A stretch of 64,000 nt of DNA from Callipepla californica brunnescens (Eukaryota > Chordata > Aves > Galliformes > Odontophoridae): NCBI GenBank assembly GCA_023055505.1, contig JALIRH010000119.1:930001-994000 (forward strand). The letters run 5' to 3'. Below the pieces are notes generated by a model. The model did no database searches. It worked only from the letters and a program-made list of their open reading frames with translations, and was not told where the DNA came from. The position numbers and the translations under genes are program-made. Shown here piece by piece: positions 1 through 11,000 of the stretch (its first letter is position 1; the number at the start of each line of letters is the position of its first letter).

Positions 1-221
1 TCCGAATTTAATTCCAGAACTGGATCAAGAAATTAAGCCAGGGAGATCAAGACATTCACCCAGACAGCCACAGCTCATCAACCTCACCTTCATTTCCACC
101 CAACAGAATAATGCTATGTAAACTACATAGCATAACACGCCCTGCCCCCTTTCTTGCAATATCCTGAATATAAAATCCCTTTTCTTTTTTTTTCCGTTAT
201 CCAAAATTTACATAGGAATAC

Positions 222-2898
222 CTTCTTGATCATATTTAACGTGCACTCAAAAACAGCATCAAAGATCTGAGGTATTTCAGCAGCGATGTGCCCACCCAGC
301 TTCTTTACAGCCACAGCCACAGCACCCAGTACTGCAGGCTCTCTAGCAGCTGGAACATTTCTCTGGTAGTCAATGAGAGCGGCACCCAACAAGGGAGGAA
401 CAAAGTTTTCAGCAACCTACATCAAGAGCAAGACATGCTTAGAGCAGTGCAGTTACCCAACAAAGCCTCACACAGCAGTTCGGAAAGAAGCTAAAAATGA
501 ACTTACACGCCCACATGCTTCCCACACACTGTGTTCATCCAGCAGTGCTTGCCTGAGGGCTCTCCTACACCTTCCTGCTTCCCCTTAGGACTGCTCTCAG
601 CTGACACTACCTGAAGCACTCAAAACACAGCTCAGGCCTACCCCTGTATGGTCACAGCTTATCATCCTTCCTGCAGATATTGCAGTTCTGAAGCCAGTTC
701 TTGTGAACAGAACAGTGTTAACTGCACTGCAGCAAAAGAGCAGAGTTCCTCCTGAATGTGTCCTATCAACTCTTTGGATGCCATATTTACTTACCATCTG
801 AGGATCGTTGGACCTGCTCACCCAGCCAGAAATCAGTTCTAAAGTTTCCCTTTTTACAGTCCTCATCCTTCTAACCAAGGGCTGCTTGGTTTCCACTTCG
901 CCTGAAAGGTAGCAAAGCTGCACTGAATCTGGGTTAAGATGCGTCAACAAACAGATTCCCCTCAACTCCTTCCAGAAGATTGAGAATGTTTCATTTTTAT
1001 ACCCAAATGACAAAGAAGGAAGATCTCTCGTTCATATTATGCAGATTAAAACCATTTTCCCATTACTTCAGCTCCATGGATCCAAGTTGCAATTTAGTAT
1101 TCCACTGCTACTGCTGACAGCACACTCTGCCAGTACAACTCAGAAACAATGCTGCAGCTTCTTTTTCAAGGAAGGGAATGTTCCTTCAGCTCTCAGGATC
1201 ATGCTTACCTCTGGCTCTCACTGCGTGATGAGAAGAACCAACCTATACAGTGTTCTAAAGCACGCTCCTGATTTGGTCACAAACATAATTGTTCCAACTT
1301 GTCTTTACTACAAGGAGCCTAATTCTTACTTCATTTTCTCACGTCCAAGTCCATGCAAGTCTCGTCAGTAGAACTTGCCCTAACTGAGTGCACAGACACA
1401 CACTCATAACAGTACATCCAAGGAAAACCTCACCAGACTGCAGCCAGGGAAACAAAGGCAGAACTGCTCCTGCTGCCATCAGAGATAACAACTGTGAGAA
1501 CACACTCTGAGCCGAGTGCCATCTCAATAGCTGTTGCTCGAGTAAAATCTCACCACTACAAGTCCTAGCAACTGCTTCCTATTTCTCTCGTTGTGTTTTC
1601 TTTTTGTTTTAAGCACCTTCTGGCAATTAGAGCTGCAGAATCAAAAGAATGCATTAAGTTCTGAGAAGCTACGTCAAGGTGTATTCATTGCATGGGTAAG
1701 AAAGTCTGTCAGAACACAGCTCCAATAACCGAGTCACTTCATTCCTCAAGGGATGCTCCAGCAGCACATTCTACTTGGATATCACAGACCCAATTTTTTC
1801 CAGGTAACAGTGGTTAGGTAACTCGAGTAGCTCCTAATTCCTCCTCAGTGATTACCAGTCTAGTTTGTGACAAATCTGAGGCGCCTTCACTGAAGTTACA
1901 CTTCTGTAAGAAAGCTGTTTCAGTAGTAGAATATCACCAAACCAAAACTCTGCCAACGTCCTAGGGTCTTTTCTTATCTAAAACGATGAAGTCAGAACTT
2001 ACAACTGTGTCTCCACAAGACTGCTATTAGTCAGCAGTCTCCGGTACCCTTCCTAAACTCACACTTGAAGAGCTTTCCTCCTTCCGGAATCAGAGTTTCT
2101 TTGAACAAAACATCTGACTAACAAAAACAAGAACCTAAGCAAGCACATTTTCAGGCATTCTCTTGCCCAAACGCACACACAAAGAAGCAACAAAAACCAC
2201 CACCACCAACAGACACGCAATGAGATAAGCCCAGCAAATTCACAACCTGATCACGTGCACTGCCCATCCCGCTGTTAGGAAGGACGTGCAATTTCTTACC
2301 GTCAGCCTCAAGAGCTGCAGACATGTTTTCACTTGGGCACTTGGACATATTCAGCATATCTAAATCAATTCTTCCCAGCTGAATCACAAAGGGGCGGCCA
2401 GCTGCTTTCCATGCCCTTACGCTGCTTTTCAGAATGCTACCAAGCTGCGTAACGGCTTCAGGATCCTTCAGAACATCAACATTCTGTGGAAAAGAACTGA
2501 GCTAACTCCATTCAGTCAATGAAAACGCCATTTATCTTCTAATACAAAAACGGTCACTTTCACGTTTAGGGTTATCTTACACGCTGTGTTAAAGCATGTT
2601 CTGTCAAGTTCTTCAACTGGATTTAAACCAGTCTCAGTTGTTTAGGTCTCCTTCAACACTTCTACTGCCAGATCAACCATTGCTTTATAAAAGTTCAGCA
2701 CAGCCAAGTTCACTTCATTCCACAGATGAAAAAAAATGGAATAACAACAAACATTCAGCACTTTTACTTTAGTTGAATACACAAAATGTACCGTCTGACT
2801 TTTGTTGCCTGCATGTGTTTTTCTATCAGATGCTCCTGTACAGTCCGGTCTGTCTGCGCCCCAACCACGTATCCTACTGCTCCACAGAACGGATGCAC
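222..2898 (-). CDS. XPO1: Exportin-1 (CRM1)-like partial gene, four exons, left copy
   Basis: Exportin-1 is the nuclear export receptor that carries leucine-rich-signal cargo with RanGTP. Four exons read in order on the minus strand: 2800-2898, 2300-2483, 795-901 and 222-416. Together they encode a continuous middle piece of the HEAT-repeat array of exportin-1, recognised from runs such as TVKRET, SGWVSRSNDPQM, IDYQRNVPAAREP and EIPQIFDAVFECTLNMI. Splice sites are mostly canonical: acceptors ttttccacag, tacctttcag and gatgtag; donors gtaag, gtaagt and gtattc. The first exon has the weaker donor gtcaga. Phases join correctly. Many residues differ from typical vertebrate XPO1, for example a run rich in Ala and Val near AVAVAVKKLGG, so this is a diverged paralogue. 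It has introns, so it is not a processed copy. The first exon lacks 36 bp (12 codons) present in the right-hand copy. Upstream exons are missing because CR1 and ERV sequence follows; downstream exons would lie beyond the window start. Transcription is unproven. Confidence 0.85.
902..2299 (-). other. Intron of the XPO1-like gene, left copy
   Basis: About 1.4 kb between two exons that join in phase. I see no other gene, LTR or satellite in it. Its near-identity to 60456-61853 shows that the duplication copied introns as well as exons. Confidence 0.7.
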
Positions 2899-3079
2899 CT
2901 GATTGAAAAACAAGAAGTCCAACAGAAAGTTAAGGAAGACTAACCCAAAATGTACAGCGTTCAGGTAGTAAAAGTTCAAAATGGCTTTCCAATGACTAAA
3001 TACCCACTTCCCACCTCAGTTCACAAGATCCTTCTCCATCCTTTCCTTCCTTACTCCACATTTAAAGCAAGCCTCTGCT

Positions 3080-3592
3080 CCCCTCCAATACAGGCAGGAA
3101 ATTAGAAATGCAAAAGCCCAGCTCCAACTTAGACTGGCTACTGCAGTAAAGCAGAGCAAAAAATCCTTTTACAAATATATGAACAGTAAAAGATCTAAGG
3201 AGAATTTCTCTCCTTTACTTGATGCGGCAGGGAATGGAACCACAGAGGATAAGGAAAAGGCTGAGGTTCTCAATGCCTTCTTCACGTCTCTCTTCAATAG
3301 ACAGATCAGTTAACTCAGGATACTTTTTGCCCTGACCTGGAAGTCTGGGACGAAGCGCATCATACACCCCCTGTGATCCTAGCAGAGACAGTCAGAGACC
3401 TGCTCCTCCATCTGAACTGCCGCAAGTCCATGGGACCAGATGGGATCCAACCAAGGGTGCTGAGGGAGCTGGCAGAGGTGATTGCCAAGCCGCTTTCTGT
3501 CATCTATCAGCATTCCTGGTCATCTGGAGAGGTCCCACAAGATTGGAGGCTTGCCGATGTGACTCCCATCTACAAAAAAGACCGTAAGGAAG
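3080..3592 (+). mobile_element. CR1 LINE fragment (ORF2, endonuclease/RT junction region), left copy
   Basis: CR1 is the dominant non-LTR retrotransposon of birds. Frame 3373-3592 encodes a stretch typical of the start of the CR1 reverse transcriptase, including KSMGPDGIQPRVLREL and DWRLADVTPIYKK. Upstream, 3094-3320 reads in the same style (for example KSFYKYMNSK) but is broken by stops and a frameshift. The start of the element is approximate. Its right side is cut at 3593 by an LTR, so the retrovirus inserted into an existing CR1 copy. The rest of the CR1 is not found on the far side, because the provirus itself is truncated at about 8017. Confidence 0.88.
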
Positions 3593-3853
3593 TGTCATGG
3601 TTTTATGATTTTTTGGTACTGGTATTCCACATCATGGCATCATGTGGTGCATTGGGAGTCAGGGAGAAAACTACATTCCCCAGAGGACTTGGCAATGCTT
3701 TGTATTTTTTCACGTGTTTTCCGCTCAGAGGGAACAGATAAAAACTCTCTGCGGTCACGGGACATTCTCTCTTTCCTCTAGGATCACTTAGGAGTGGGTG
3801 CTCGCTGCCGTCCGCCTTCAGCGTTAGCGCAAGGCCTTCGGTTTATCAGGCAC

Positions 3854-3892
<39 letters not shown>

Positions 3893-4135
3893 TACTCGTT
3901 TTGTTTGATTCATTGGGCTTAATTCCAAATTGTATTGCATTATACTGTGTTATTTACTTCCTGATGTCTTATTTAGTAAATTAGCTTTTCCCCCTCAGAT
4001 CGTTGCCGCTGTTTTGTTTTGGGGCTTATCTCCCTTTTTCCCTTTCCCCCTTCCCCTTGTCCGGGGTGTGGGCCTGTGGGTCTCCTTCCTCGGTTGTCGC
4101 AGGGCCGGGCTGAACCGGCTCACAAACCCCTGACA
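3593..4135 (+). mobile_element. 5' LTR of class III/ERVL-like provirus, left copy
   Basis: The LTR starts TGTCATGG and ends CCCCTGACA, with the terminal TG...CA expected of LTRs. It is followed four bases later by a primer-binding site. It contains a (CT)n microsatellite around 3857-3888. A related solo LTR lies at 30941-31514 and a near-identical copy at 63184-63722. The left flank is CR1 sequence. No target-site duplication can be checked because the 3' LTR is missing. Confidence 0.9.
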
Positions 4136-4139
4136 TTTT

Positions 4140-4157
4140 TGGCGCCCAACGTGGGGC
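4140..4157 (+). other. Retroviral primer-binding site, tRNA-Lys type
   Basis: The 18-base TGGCGCCCAACGTGGGGC directly follows the LTR. It has the form complementary to the 3' end of tRNA-Lys(1,2), used by spumaviruses and some other retroviruses. It marks the minus-strand DNA start and fixes the LTR end. Confidence 0.85.
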
Positions 4158-4368
4158 ACAACCAGCTGCCTTAGCCAGACAGAGACAAACTTTTAGAGTA
4201 CATCTCTGTCTGTTGTTAACAAGCTTATCTGTACTGCAAGTGCTGTACAGCAAAACACGACCTTGAAGTCCGGGCGTACTGTCAGTTGTTTTGGGATATC
4301 TGTAAACTTCTTTTGGGTACTGCCAGATTGTTTTAGTACAACAACAACAAAAAAATAATAATAAAAAG

Positions 4369-4785
4369 ATGTCTTTTCTGTTTCTGTTAAAACTGCCCTT
4401 ACAGGGATTGTACTTCACCGCTTTTTCCCTCTTAATGCTCAAAACGTACTGGAACTTGGTTAAGTTTGCCATTCTGTTCCATTGGGTCTGGTCCCTGTAT
4501 GATAAATTAAAAGCAATGATAGAGGAACCTGCCAGATCCCAGGGCACCCCAGCTAATGGAACAAAGGATAACATGTTAACGAACCATGTGATGTTTGAAT
4601 GGGTATCCAGGTTCCCCTCTCAGTTTTGTATGAATTTTCAAGATCACAGCTTAGGGATGGTGTTAATAATTGGGATATTAGTCCTCCTGCATGTAGTAGC
4701 ACTTTACATCATGTGCAGGAAGCTTCTCCCAGAAACAGAGAATGTTGAATGGCAGGGAGAGTGGAGAGTTTTAGGAAAGAAATGA
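4369..4785 (+). CDS. ORF in the ERV leader with two membrane segments, function unknown
   Basis: A 138-residue open frame lies between the primer-binding site and gag, where most simple retroviruses have only untranslated leader. I do not recognise the family. It has a hydrophobic N-terminal part (about residues 3-45, rich in Leu, Phe and Trp) and a second strongly hydrophobic stretch (about 96-116, of the type MVLIIGILVLLHVVALYIM). A short hydrophilic C-terminal tail with charged residues follows. The layout suggests a small two-pass or signal-plus-anchor membrane protein. It is intact although gag and pol nearby carry stops. The frame also opens at 63956 in the right copy, which the window end cuts. 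It could be a chance ORF, or the remains of an env-leader or accessory gene. Confidence 0.5.
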   Translation: MSFLFLLKLPLQGLYFTAFSLLMLKTYWNLVKFAILFHWVWSLYDKLKAMIEEPARSQGTPANGTKDNMLTNHVMFEWVSRFPSQFCMNFQDHSLGMVLIIGILVLLHVVALYIMCRKLLPETENVEWQGEWRVLGKK

Positions 4786-4949
4786 GAAGGATGGGGACAC
4801 CCGGTGTCATGGGATCTTTCTCCTGAACAATTGCAGGATCCTGAGGAGCTAGGCCTGTATCTGAGTAAAGGGTGCTGCGGCTCAGAAAGATCTGAGGTGG
4901 AACACTTATCTGGGGCTTGGCCTATGCTTACCGAGGTTTATATACTATT

Positions 4950-6026
4950 ATGAAGAGAGAGAGTGTCCAAACTGAGGCCCAAACCAAAGAGGAAAACCTC
5001 CCGGTCACACCTGACCAGCCAAAGGAAGCACCAGTATCAAAGTCAGTTGCCCCTGTGGAAGGCAAGAAATGGAAACGTGTGTCCTCGCGCCTAGAACGCA
5101 AAGAAGAGGTGCCGAAAGAAGAGGAAGATATAGGTGAGGGGGTGGCCACAACCCCATCACCATCGAGAAAGGCAACAAAGAAAAGTGAGAGACATGGAGA
5201 AGAAAGTGATGATGAAGGTGAAGAGAAAGTTAAAGTTACGACGTTTCGTTGGCCCGTGAAAATGTCTGAGATCCAAGGCTCAAGAAAGGAGTTTATTCGA
5301 CGTCCAGATGAGAGTATTGTCACTTGGTTGCTTCGGTGTTGGGACAACCGGGCCAACAGTGTGTCCCTTGATAGTAACGAAGCTCGCCAACTAGGAAACA
5401 TTGCCCGAGATCCGGCTGTCGACAGAGGAATCAGCAGGTATATGGATGGAATCGCCAGCCTCTGGCAATGAATGCTAGTAGCTGTGAGGGAAAGATATCC
5501 CTACAAGAGTGACCTGGCACCTAAAGTGAAAAGGTGGAAAACTATTGAGGAAGGCATCCAGTATTTGAGAGAAACAGCTGTGGCGGAAATGCTGTATGAT
5601 CCCACCTTTGATCCTGACGATCGGGACCATGATCCGGAGAAGGTAAGGAGTACACCCGAAATATGTCAGAAGCTTTCAAAGTCAGCACCAGAAAGGTACG
5701 CCGGTACACTAGTGACAACGTTCAACAGATATGAGGACCAAGACAGAAAACCCCCAGTTTTTGAACTAATTCTTACACTTCAAAACTTCAAACAAAAATT
5801 TCCGCCGCCATACACGTCCATTTCAGCCATATCAAAGTTCGAAGGACAAATGGTAGATATACTGGGAAAATTATCCCAACTGATTGATAGGGTTGAATCG
5901 GTTGCAGCTATCAGAAGCAAACGCCATCCTGCTCGAGCAAATGACAGCACTAACTTCACTAACTTCATGTCGCGTGCGGCTTTGTGGAGTTACTTACGTG
6001 CAAATGGAGAAGATATGAAGGAATGA
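4950..6026 (+). pseudogene. gag: gag of class III/ERVL-like provirus, with an in-frame stop
   Basis: The frame has no usable ATG upstream because several stops lie between 4809 and 4868, so ATG 4950 is the likely start. The N-terminal third is highly charged (Lys/Glu rich). The part from about 5250 contains a compact helical-looking region (TWLLRCWDN, EARQLGNIARDP) expected of the capsid. One TGA at 5469-5471 splits the frame in two halves that are otherwise in the same frame, followed by a second TGA at 6024. No zinc-knuckle Cys/His box was seen. This fits ERVL and spuma-like Gag, which lack the standard knuckle, but does not prove it. Family assignment rests mainly on the neighbouring RT. 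Confidence 0.7.
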
Positions 6027-6221
6027 CATCAAAAACCCACCCCTGCACTGCGAGTACGGGTGAGAGAATTACAACACAGACCAACTACCAGCGAAGTTGT
6101 TCCCGTCACTACAGGTAATGAATAGAGGGGCCCTGCCCTCAGCCAGAGGAGGGAGAGGGATAATAGAGTGTATTGGACTGTGTGGATTCGGTGGCCTGGC
6201 ACATCAAACCCACAGAAATAG

Positions 6222-6458
6222 GAGGCACTGGTGGATACTGGTGCACAATGTACTCTAACGCCTTCAAGTTATAAAGGGGCAGAATTGATTCATCTCTCTG
6301 GAGTGACTGGCGGCTTTCAGGAATTGTCTGTGCTGGAGGCAGAAATAAGCCTCACGGGTAAAGACTGGCAGAAGCATCTTATAGTGATTGGACAGGGGGC
6401 CCCACGCATACTTGGTATAGACTATCTCAGAAGGGGGCACTTTAAGGATCCCAAGGGG
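6222..6458 (+). pseudogene. pro: Retroviral aspartic protease (pro) remnant, ERVL-like
   Basis: The frame carries the retropepsin active-site motif LVDTGAQ at about 6228-6248, followed by a downstream G-x-D-Y-L segment (ILGIDYLRRG) like the C-terminal part of retropepsins. It would process Gag and Pol. It lies in the same frame as gag and RT. Stops bracket it: TAG at 6123 and 6219 upstream and TAG at 6459-6461 downstream. The catalytic Asp is present. Confidence 0.75.
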
Positions 6459-6461
6459 TAG

Positions 6462-7375
6462 CGATGGGCTTTTGGAATAGCTACTGTGGACACAGATAGC
6501 ATTAAGCAACTATCTGTTTTACCTGGCCTGTCAGAAGATCCATCTGTTGTGGGGTTGCTACAAGTGGAGGAGCAACAGGTACCAATTGCTACAAAAATGG
6601 TGCACAGACGGCAGTACCGCACCAACAGGGATTCCTTGCTCCCCATTCATCATCTGATTCGTCAGCTAGAGAGCCAGGGAGTGATCAGCAAAACTCACTC
6701 CCCGTTTAACAGCCCCATATGGCCAGTGCGTAAAGCCAACGGAGAATGGAGGTTGACGGTAGATTACCGTGGCCTGAACGAAGTCACACCTCCACTGAGT
6801 GCTGCTGTGCCAGACATGCTTCAACTCCAGTATGAACTGGAGTCAAAAGCAGCCAAGTGGTATGCCACCATTGACATTGCTAACGCCTTCTTTTCAATTC
6901 CCTTGGCCACAGAATGCAGGCCACAGTTTGCCTTCACCTGGAGAGGCGTTCAGTACACCTGGAACCGTTTGCCCCAGGGGTGGAAGCACAGCCCAACCAT
7001 TTGCCATGGGTTGATCCAAACTGCATTGGAACAGGGTGCTGCTCCTGAGCATCTGCAGTACATCGATGATATTGCTGTATGGGGCAATACAGCAGAGGAA
7101 GTTTTTAAGAAAGGAGAGACAATAATCCAGATCCTCCTGCGAGCTGGCTTCGCTATTAAGCGAAGCAAAGTGAAAGGACCTGCACAAGAAATTCAGTTCC
7201 TAGGCATAAAGTGGCAAGATGGACGTCGTCACATCCCAACAGATGGGATTGACAAAATTACTGCCATGTCTCCACCCACCAGTAAGACAGAGAGCCAAGC
7301 TTTTCTGGGTGTAGTGGGATTTTGGAGACTGCATGTTCCAAACTACAGCCTCATTGTGAGCCCCCTTTATCAGGT
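6462..7375 (+). pseudogene. pol: Reverse transcriptase domain of pol, ERVL-like
   Basis: This region copies the viral RNA into DNA in an active element. The RT core is well preserved: the fingers motif SPFNSPIWPVRKANGEWRL, first catalytic Asp in ATIDIANAFF, LPQGWKHSPT, and the polymerase motif YIDD at 7059-7070. Thumb and connection sequence (QFLGIKW, QAFLGVVGFWRLHVPNY) follow. The spuma/ERVL-like spacing and motifs put it nearer class III ERVs than alpha- or gammaretroviruses. A frameshift at about 7375 moves the reading frame for the downstream connection and RNase H part. No stop falls inside this segment. Confidence 0.85.
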
Positions 7376-8017
7376 GACCTCTGGAAGAAGAATGATTTTG
7401 TGTGGGGCCCTGAGCAGCAGCAGGCTTTTGAGCAAATGAAGCAGGAGATAGCCCGTGCCGTGGCCCTGGGGCCAGTGCGGACGGGACAGGATGTAAAGAA
7501 CATCCTCTACACTGCTGCTGGAAAGGAAGGTCCCACTTGGAGTTTGTGGCAAAGAGCTTCTGGAGAGACCCAAGGCCGACCCCTTGGTTTCTGGAGTCGA
7601 GCATACAGGGGGTCTGAGGAGCGCTACACTCCAACTGAGAAGGAGATCTTAGCCGCATATCAGGGGGTTCGAGCTGCTTCTGAAGTAATCGGTACTGAAA
7701 CGCAGCTCCTTCTGGCACCTCGACTGCCAGTACTGAACTGGATGTTTAAAGGAACAGTTCCCTCTACCCATCATGCTACTGATGCCACTTGGAGTAAGTG
7801 GATTGCGCTGATTACACAGCGAGCTCGGATGGGGAACCCCAACCGTTCAGGAATCCTGGAGGTGATCATGGACTGGCCTGAAGGTAAAAAGTTTGGAACA
7901 ACACCAGCAGAGGAGGTGTCACGTGCTAAAGAAGCCTCACCATATAATGAACTAACAGAAGATGAAAAGAGATACGCCCTGTTCACAGATGGATTGTGTC
8001 GCTTTGTGGGAAAGCCC
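7376..8017 (+). pseudogene. pol: Connection and truncated RNase H part of pol, ERVL-like
   Basis: This part continues pol in the frame two bases on from the RT frame. It includes GPEQQQAFEQMK, FWSRAYRGSEERYTPTEKEILAAYQG (the gypsy/spuma-like RNase H-fold connection) and WSKWIALITQRARMGNP. It then enters the true RNase H domain at ALFTDG (about 7975-7992), whose Asp would bind the catalytic metal. The sequence stops there: from about 8018 it is 33-bp minisatellite. The rest of RNase H, integrase, any env and the 3' LTR are absent. Confidence 0.82.
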
Positions 8018-11000
8018 GATTGCTGCCCCATAGCTGCCCCATAGCCTCGCCATAGCTTCCTCTTAGATGCCCCACTGCAGCCCCATAGCTGCCTCACTGC
8101 TGCCCCATCGCTGACCCACTACTGCCTCACTGCTGCCCCATAGCTTCCCAATAGCTGCCTCACCGTTGCCGCATATCTGCCCCATAGCCTCCCCACAGCC
8201 TCCTCACAGCTACCCAATAGCTGCCTCACTGGTGCACCATAGCTGCCCCAGAGCCTCGCCATAGCCTCATCATAGCTTCCCCACTGCTGCCCCATTGCTA
8301 CCTCCCTGCTGCCCCATAGCCGCCCCATGGCTGTCTAATACCCGCCCCATAACTGCCCTATAGCCTCCCCGTAGCCTCCTCATAGCTGTCTCACTGCTAC
8401 CCCATAGCTGCCTCATAGCCGCCCCATAGCCACCCCATAGCTTCCTCACTGCTGCCCCATGGCTGCTCCATAGCCTCCCCATAGCCTCCTCAGAGCTGCC
8501 CCATAGCTGCCCTATAGCCTCCTCATAGCTGTCCCACTGTTGCCCCATAGCTGCCCCGTGGCTGCCTCATAGCTGTCAAACTGCTGCCCCATTGACGCCC
8601 CATAGCTTCCTCACTGATGCACCATAGCTGCCCCATAGCCTCCCCATAGCCTCTTTATAGCTGCCCCACTGCTGCCCCTTAGATGCCCAATGGCTGCCTC
8701 ATAGCCGCCCCGTAGCTGCCCCACTGCTGCCCCATAGCCTCCCCATAGCCTCTTCATAGCTGCCTCACTGCTGCCCCACAGCCGCCCCATGGCTGCCTCA
8801 TACCTGCCCCATAGCTGCCTCATAGCCGCTCCATAGCTGCTGCATAGGCTCCTCGGAGCTGCCCCATAGCTTCCTCAATGCGGCCCCAGAGATGCCCAAC
8901 TGCAGCCCCATGGTTGCCTCATAGCTTTTCCATAGCTGCCCCATAGCCTCCCCATAGCCGCCCCATAGCTGCCTCACTGCAGCTTCATAGCTGCCCCGTA
9001 GTCTCCCCATAGCCTCCTCATACCTGTCCCATCGCTGCCTCTCTGCTGCCCCATAGTTGCCCCGTAGCCTCCTCATAGCTACCCCACTACTGCCCCATAC
9101 CTGCCCCACTGCTGCTACATATCCACCCCATAGATGTCTCACTGGTGTCCCATTGCCACCCCATGGCTGCCTAATAGCCGCCCCATTGCTGCCCCACTGC
9201 TGCCCCATAGCTGCACCATGGCTGCCTCATAGCTGTCCAATACCTGCCCTATAGCCTACCCATAGCCTCCTCATAGCTCTCTCACTGCTTCCCCATAGTT
9301 GCCCCATGGCTGCCTTGTAGCCGCCCCATAGCTGGTCCATAGCCTCCTCTTAGCTGCCCCACTGCTGCCCCATAGCCGTTTGATGGCTGCCCCATGGCTA
9401 CCCCATAGCTGCCCCACTTCTGCCCCATAGCCTCCCCATAGTCTCCTCATAGCTGCCTCACTGCTGCCCCATAGCTGCCTCATAACTGCAAAACTGCTGC
9501 CCCATTGCCGCCTCGTAGCTTCCTCACTGATGCACAATAGCTGCCCCATAGCCTCCCCATAGCTTCCTCTTAGCTGCCCCACTGCAGCCCCATAGCTGCA
9601 GCACTTATGCCCCATAGCTGACCCACTACTGCCTCACTGCTGCCCCATAGCCTCCCCATAGCTCCCTCACTGCTGCCCTTAGCTGCCTCAGTGGTGCCCC
9701 AGACGTACCCCATGGCTGCCCCATAGCCTCCCCATAGCTGCCTCACTGGTGCCCCAGACGTACCCCATGGCTGCCTCATAGCCGCCCCATAGCTGCCCCA
9801 TTACTGCCCCATAGCCTCCCCATACTTGCCCCATAGCTGTCTCACTGCTGCCCCATAGCCACCCCATAGCTGCCTCCCTGCTCCACCATAGCTTCCCTAT
9901 GTCTGCCTCATCGCCACCCCATAGCTGCCTCATAACCTCTCGATATCTGCTCCATAGCTGCCCCACTGCTGCCCCATACCTGCCCCATAGCCTCCCCATA
10001 GCCGTCCCATAGCTGCCTCACTGCTGCCCCATGGTGCCCAATGGCTGCCTAATAGCCGCCCGATAGCCTTGCCACTGCTTCCCAATAGCTGCCCCACTAC
10101 TGCCCCATAGCCGCTCTATAGCTGCCTCATCGGCTTCCCATAGCCTCCTCATAGCTGCCTCATTGCTGCCTCACTGCTGCCCAATAGCTGCCCCATAGCC
10201 TCCCCATAGTCTCCTCATAGTTGCCCCACTGCTGCCCCATAGACGCCCCATAGCTGCCTCACTGCTGCTTCATAGCTGCCCCATAGCCTCCCAATTGCCT
10301 CCTCTTAGCTGCCACACCGCTGCCCCAGAGCTGCTTGATAAGTGCCTCATACCTGTCCCATAGCTGCCTCACTGCTGCCCCATAGCCTCCTCATAGCCTC
10401 CTCATATCTGCCCCACTGCTGCTCCATATCCGCCCCATAGCTGCCCGACTGCTGCCCCGTAGCCTCCCCATAGCTGCCTCACTGGTGCCCCAAAACTGCC
10501 TCACTGCTGCCCCATAGCCTCCCCATAGCCTCCTCATAGCTGCCCAACTGCTGCCCCATAGCTGCCTCACTGCTTCCCCACTACTGCCCCATAGCCTCCT
10601 CATAGCTACCTCATAGCTGCCTCACTTCTGCCCCTTACCTGCCCCACTACTTCCCCATAGCTGCCCCACTAATGCCCCATAGCTGCCCCATAGCCTCTCC
10701 TGAGCCGCCACATAGCTGCCTCACTACTGCCCCATAGCTGCCCAACTGCTGCCTCATAGCTGCCAAACTACTGCCCCATAGCCGCCCCAAAGCTGTTTCA
10801 AATCTGCTCCATAGCTGCCCCATAGCCTCCTCATAGCTGTTCTATAGCTAGCTCACTGCTGCCCCATAGCTGCCCCATAGCCTCCCTATAGCTTCCTCTT
10901 AGATGCCCCACTGCGGCCCCATAGCTGCAGCACTAATGCCCCATAGCTGACCCACTACTGCCTCACTGCTGCCCCATAGCTTCTCAATAGCTACCTCAAC

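Larger units (their letters stand above)
1..4413. repeat. Left copy of a 4.4-kb direct repeat (window-edge segmental duplication)
   Basis: Position 1 aligns with 59555 and position 4413 with 64000. The two copies share the XPO1-like exons and introns, the CR1 fragment, the LTR, the primer-binding site and the ERV leader. Differences noticed by eye are a handful of single bases, a 36-bp deletion in this copy near 2810, an A-run length change near 2730, a (CT)n length change in the LTR and small changes in the A-rich stretch near 4350. Both copies are cut by the window edges, so the true duplication is longer. The offset is 59554 bp, rising to 59591 after the indels. Confidence 0.97.

Noticed and set aside
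1039..1371. Plus-strand frame of 110 codons, repeated at 60593-60925
   Set aside because: It lies in an intron of the XPO1-like gene, on the other strand, with no recognisable domain.
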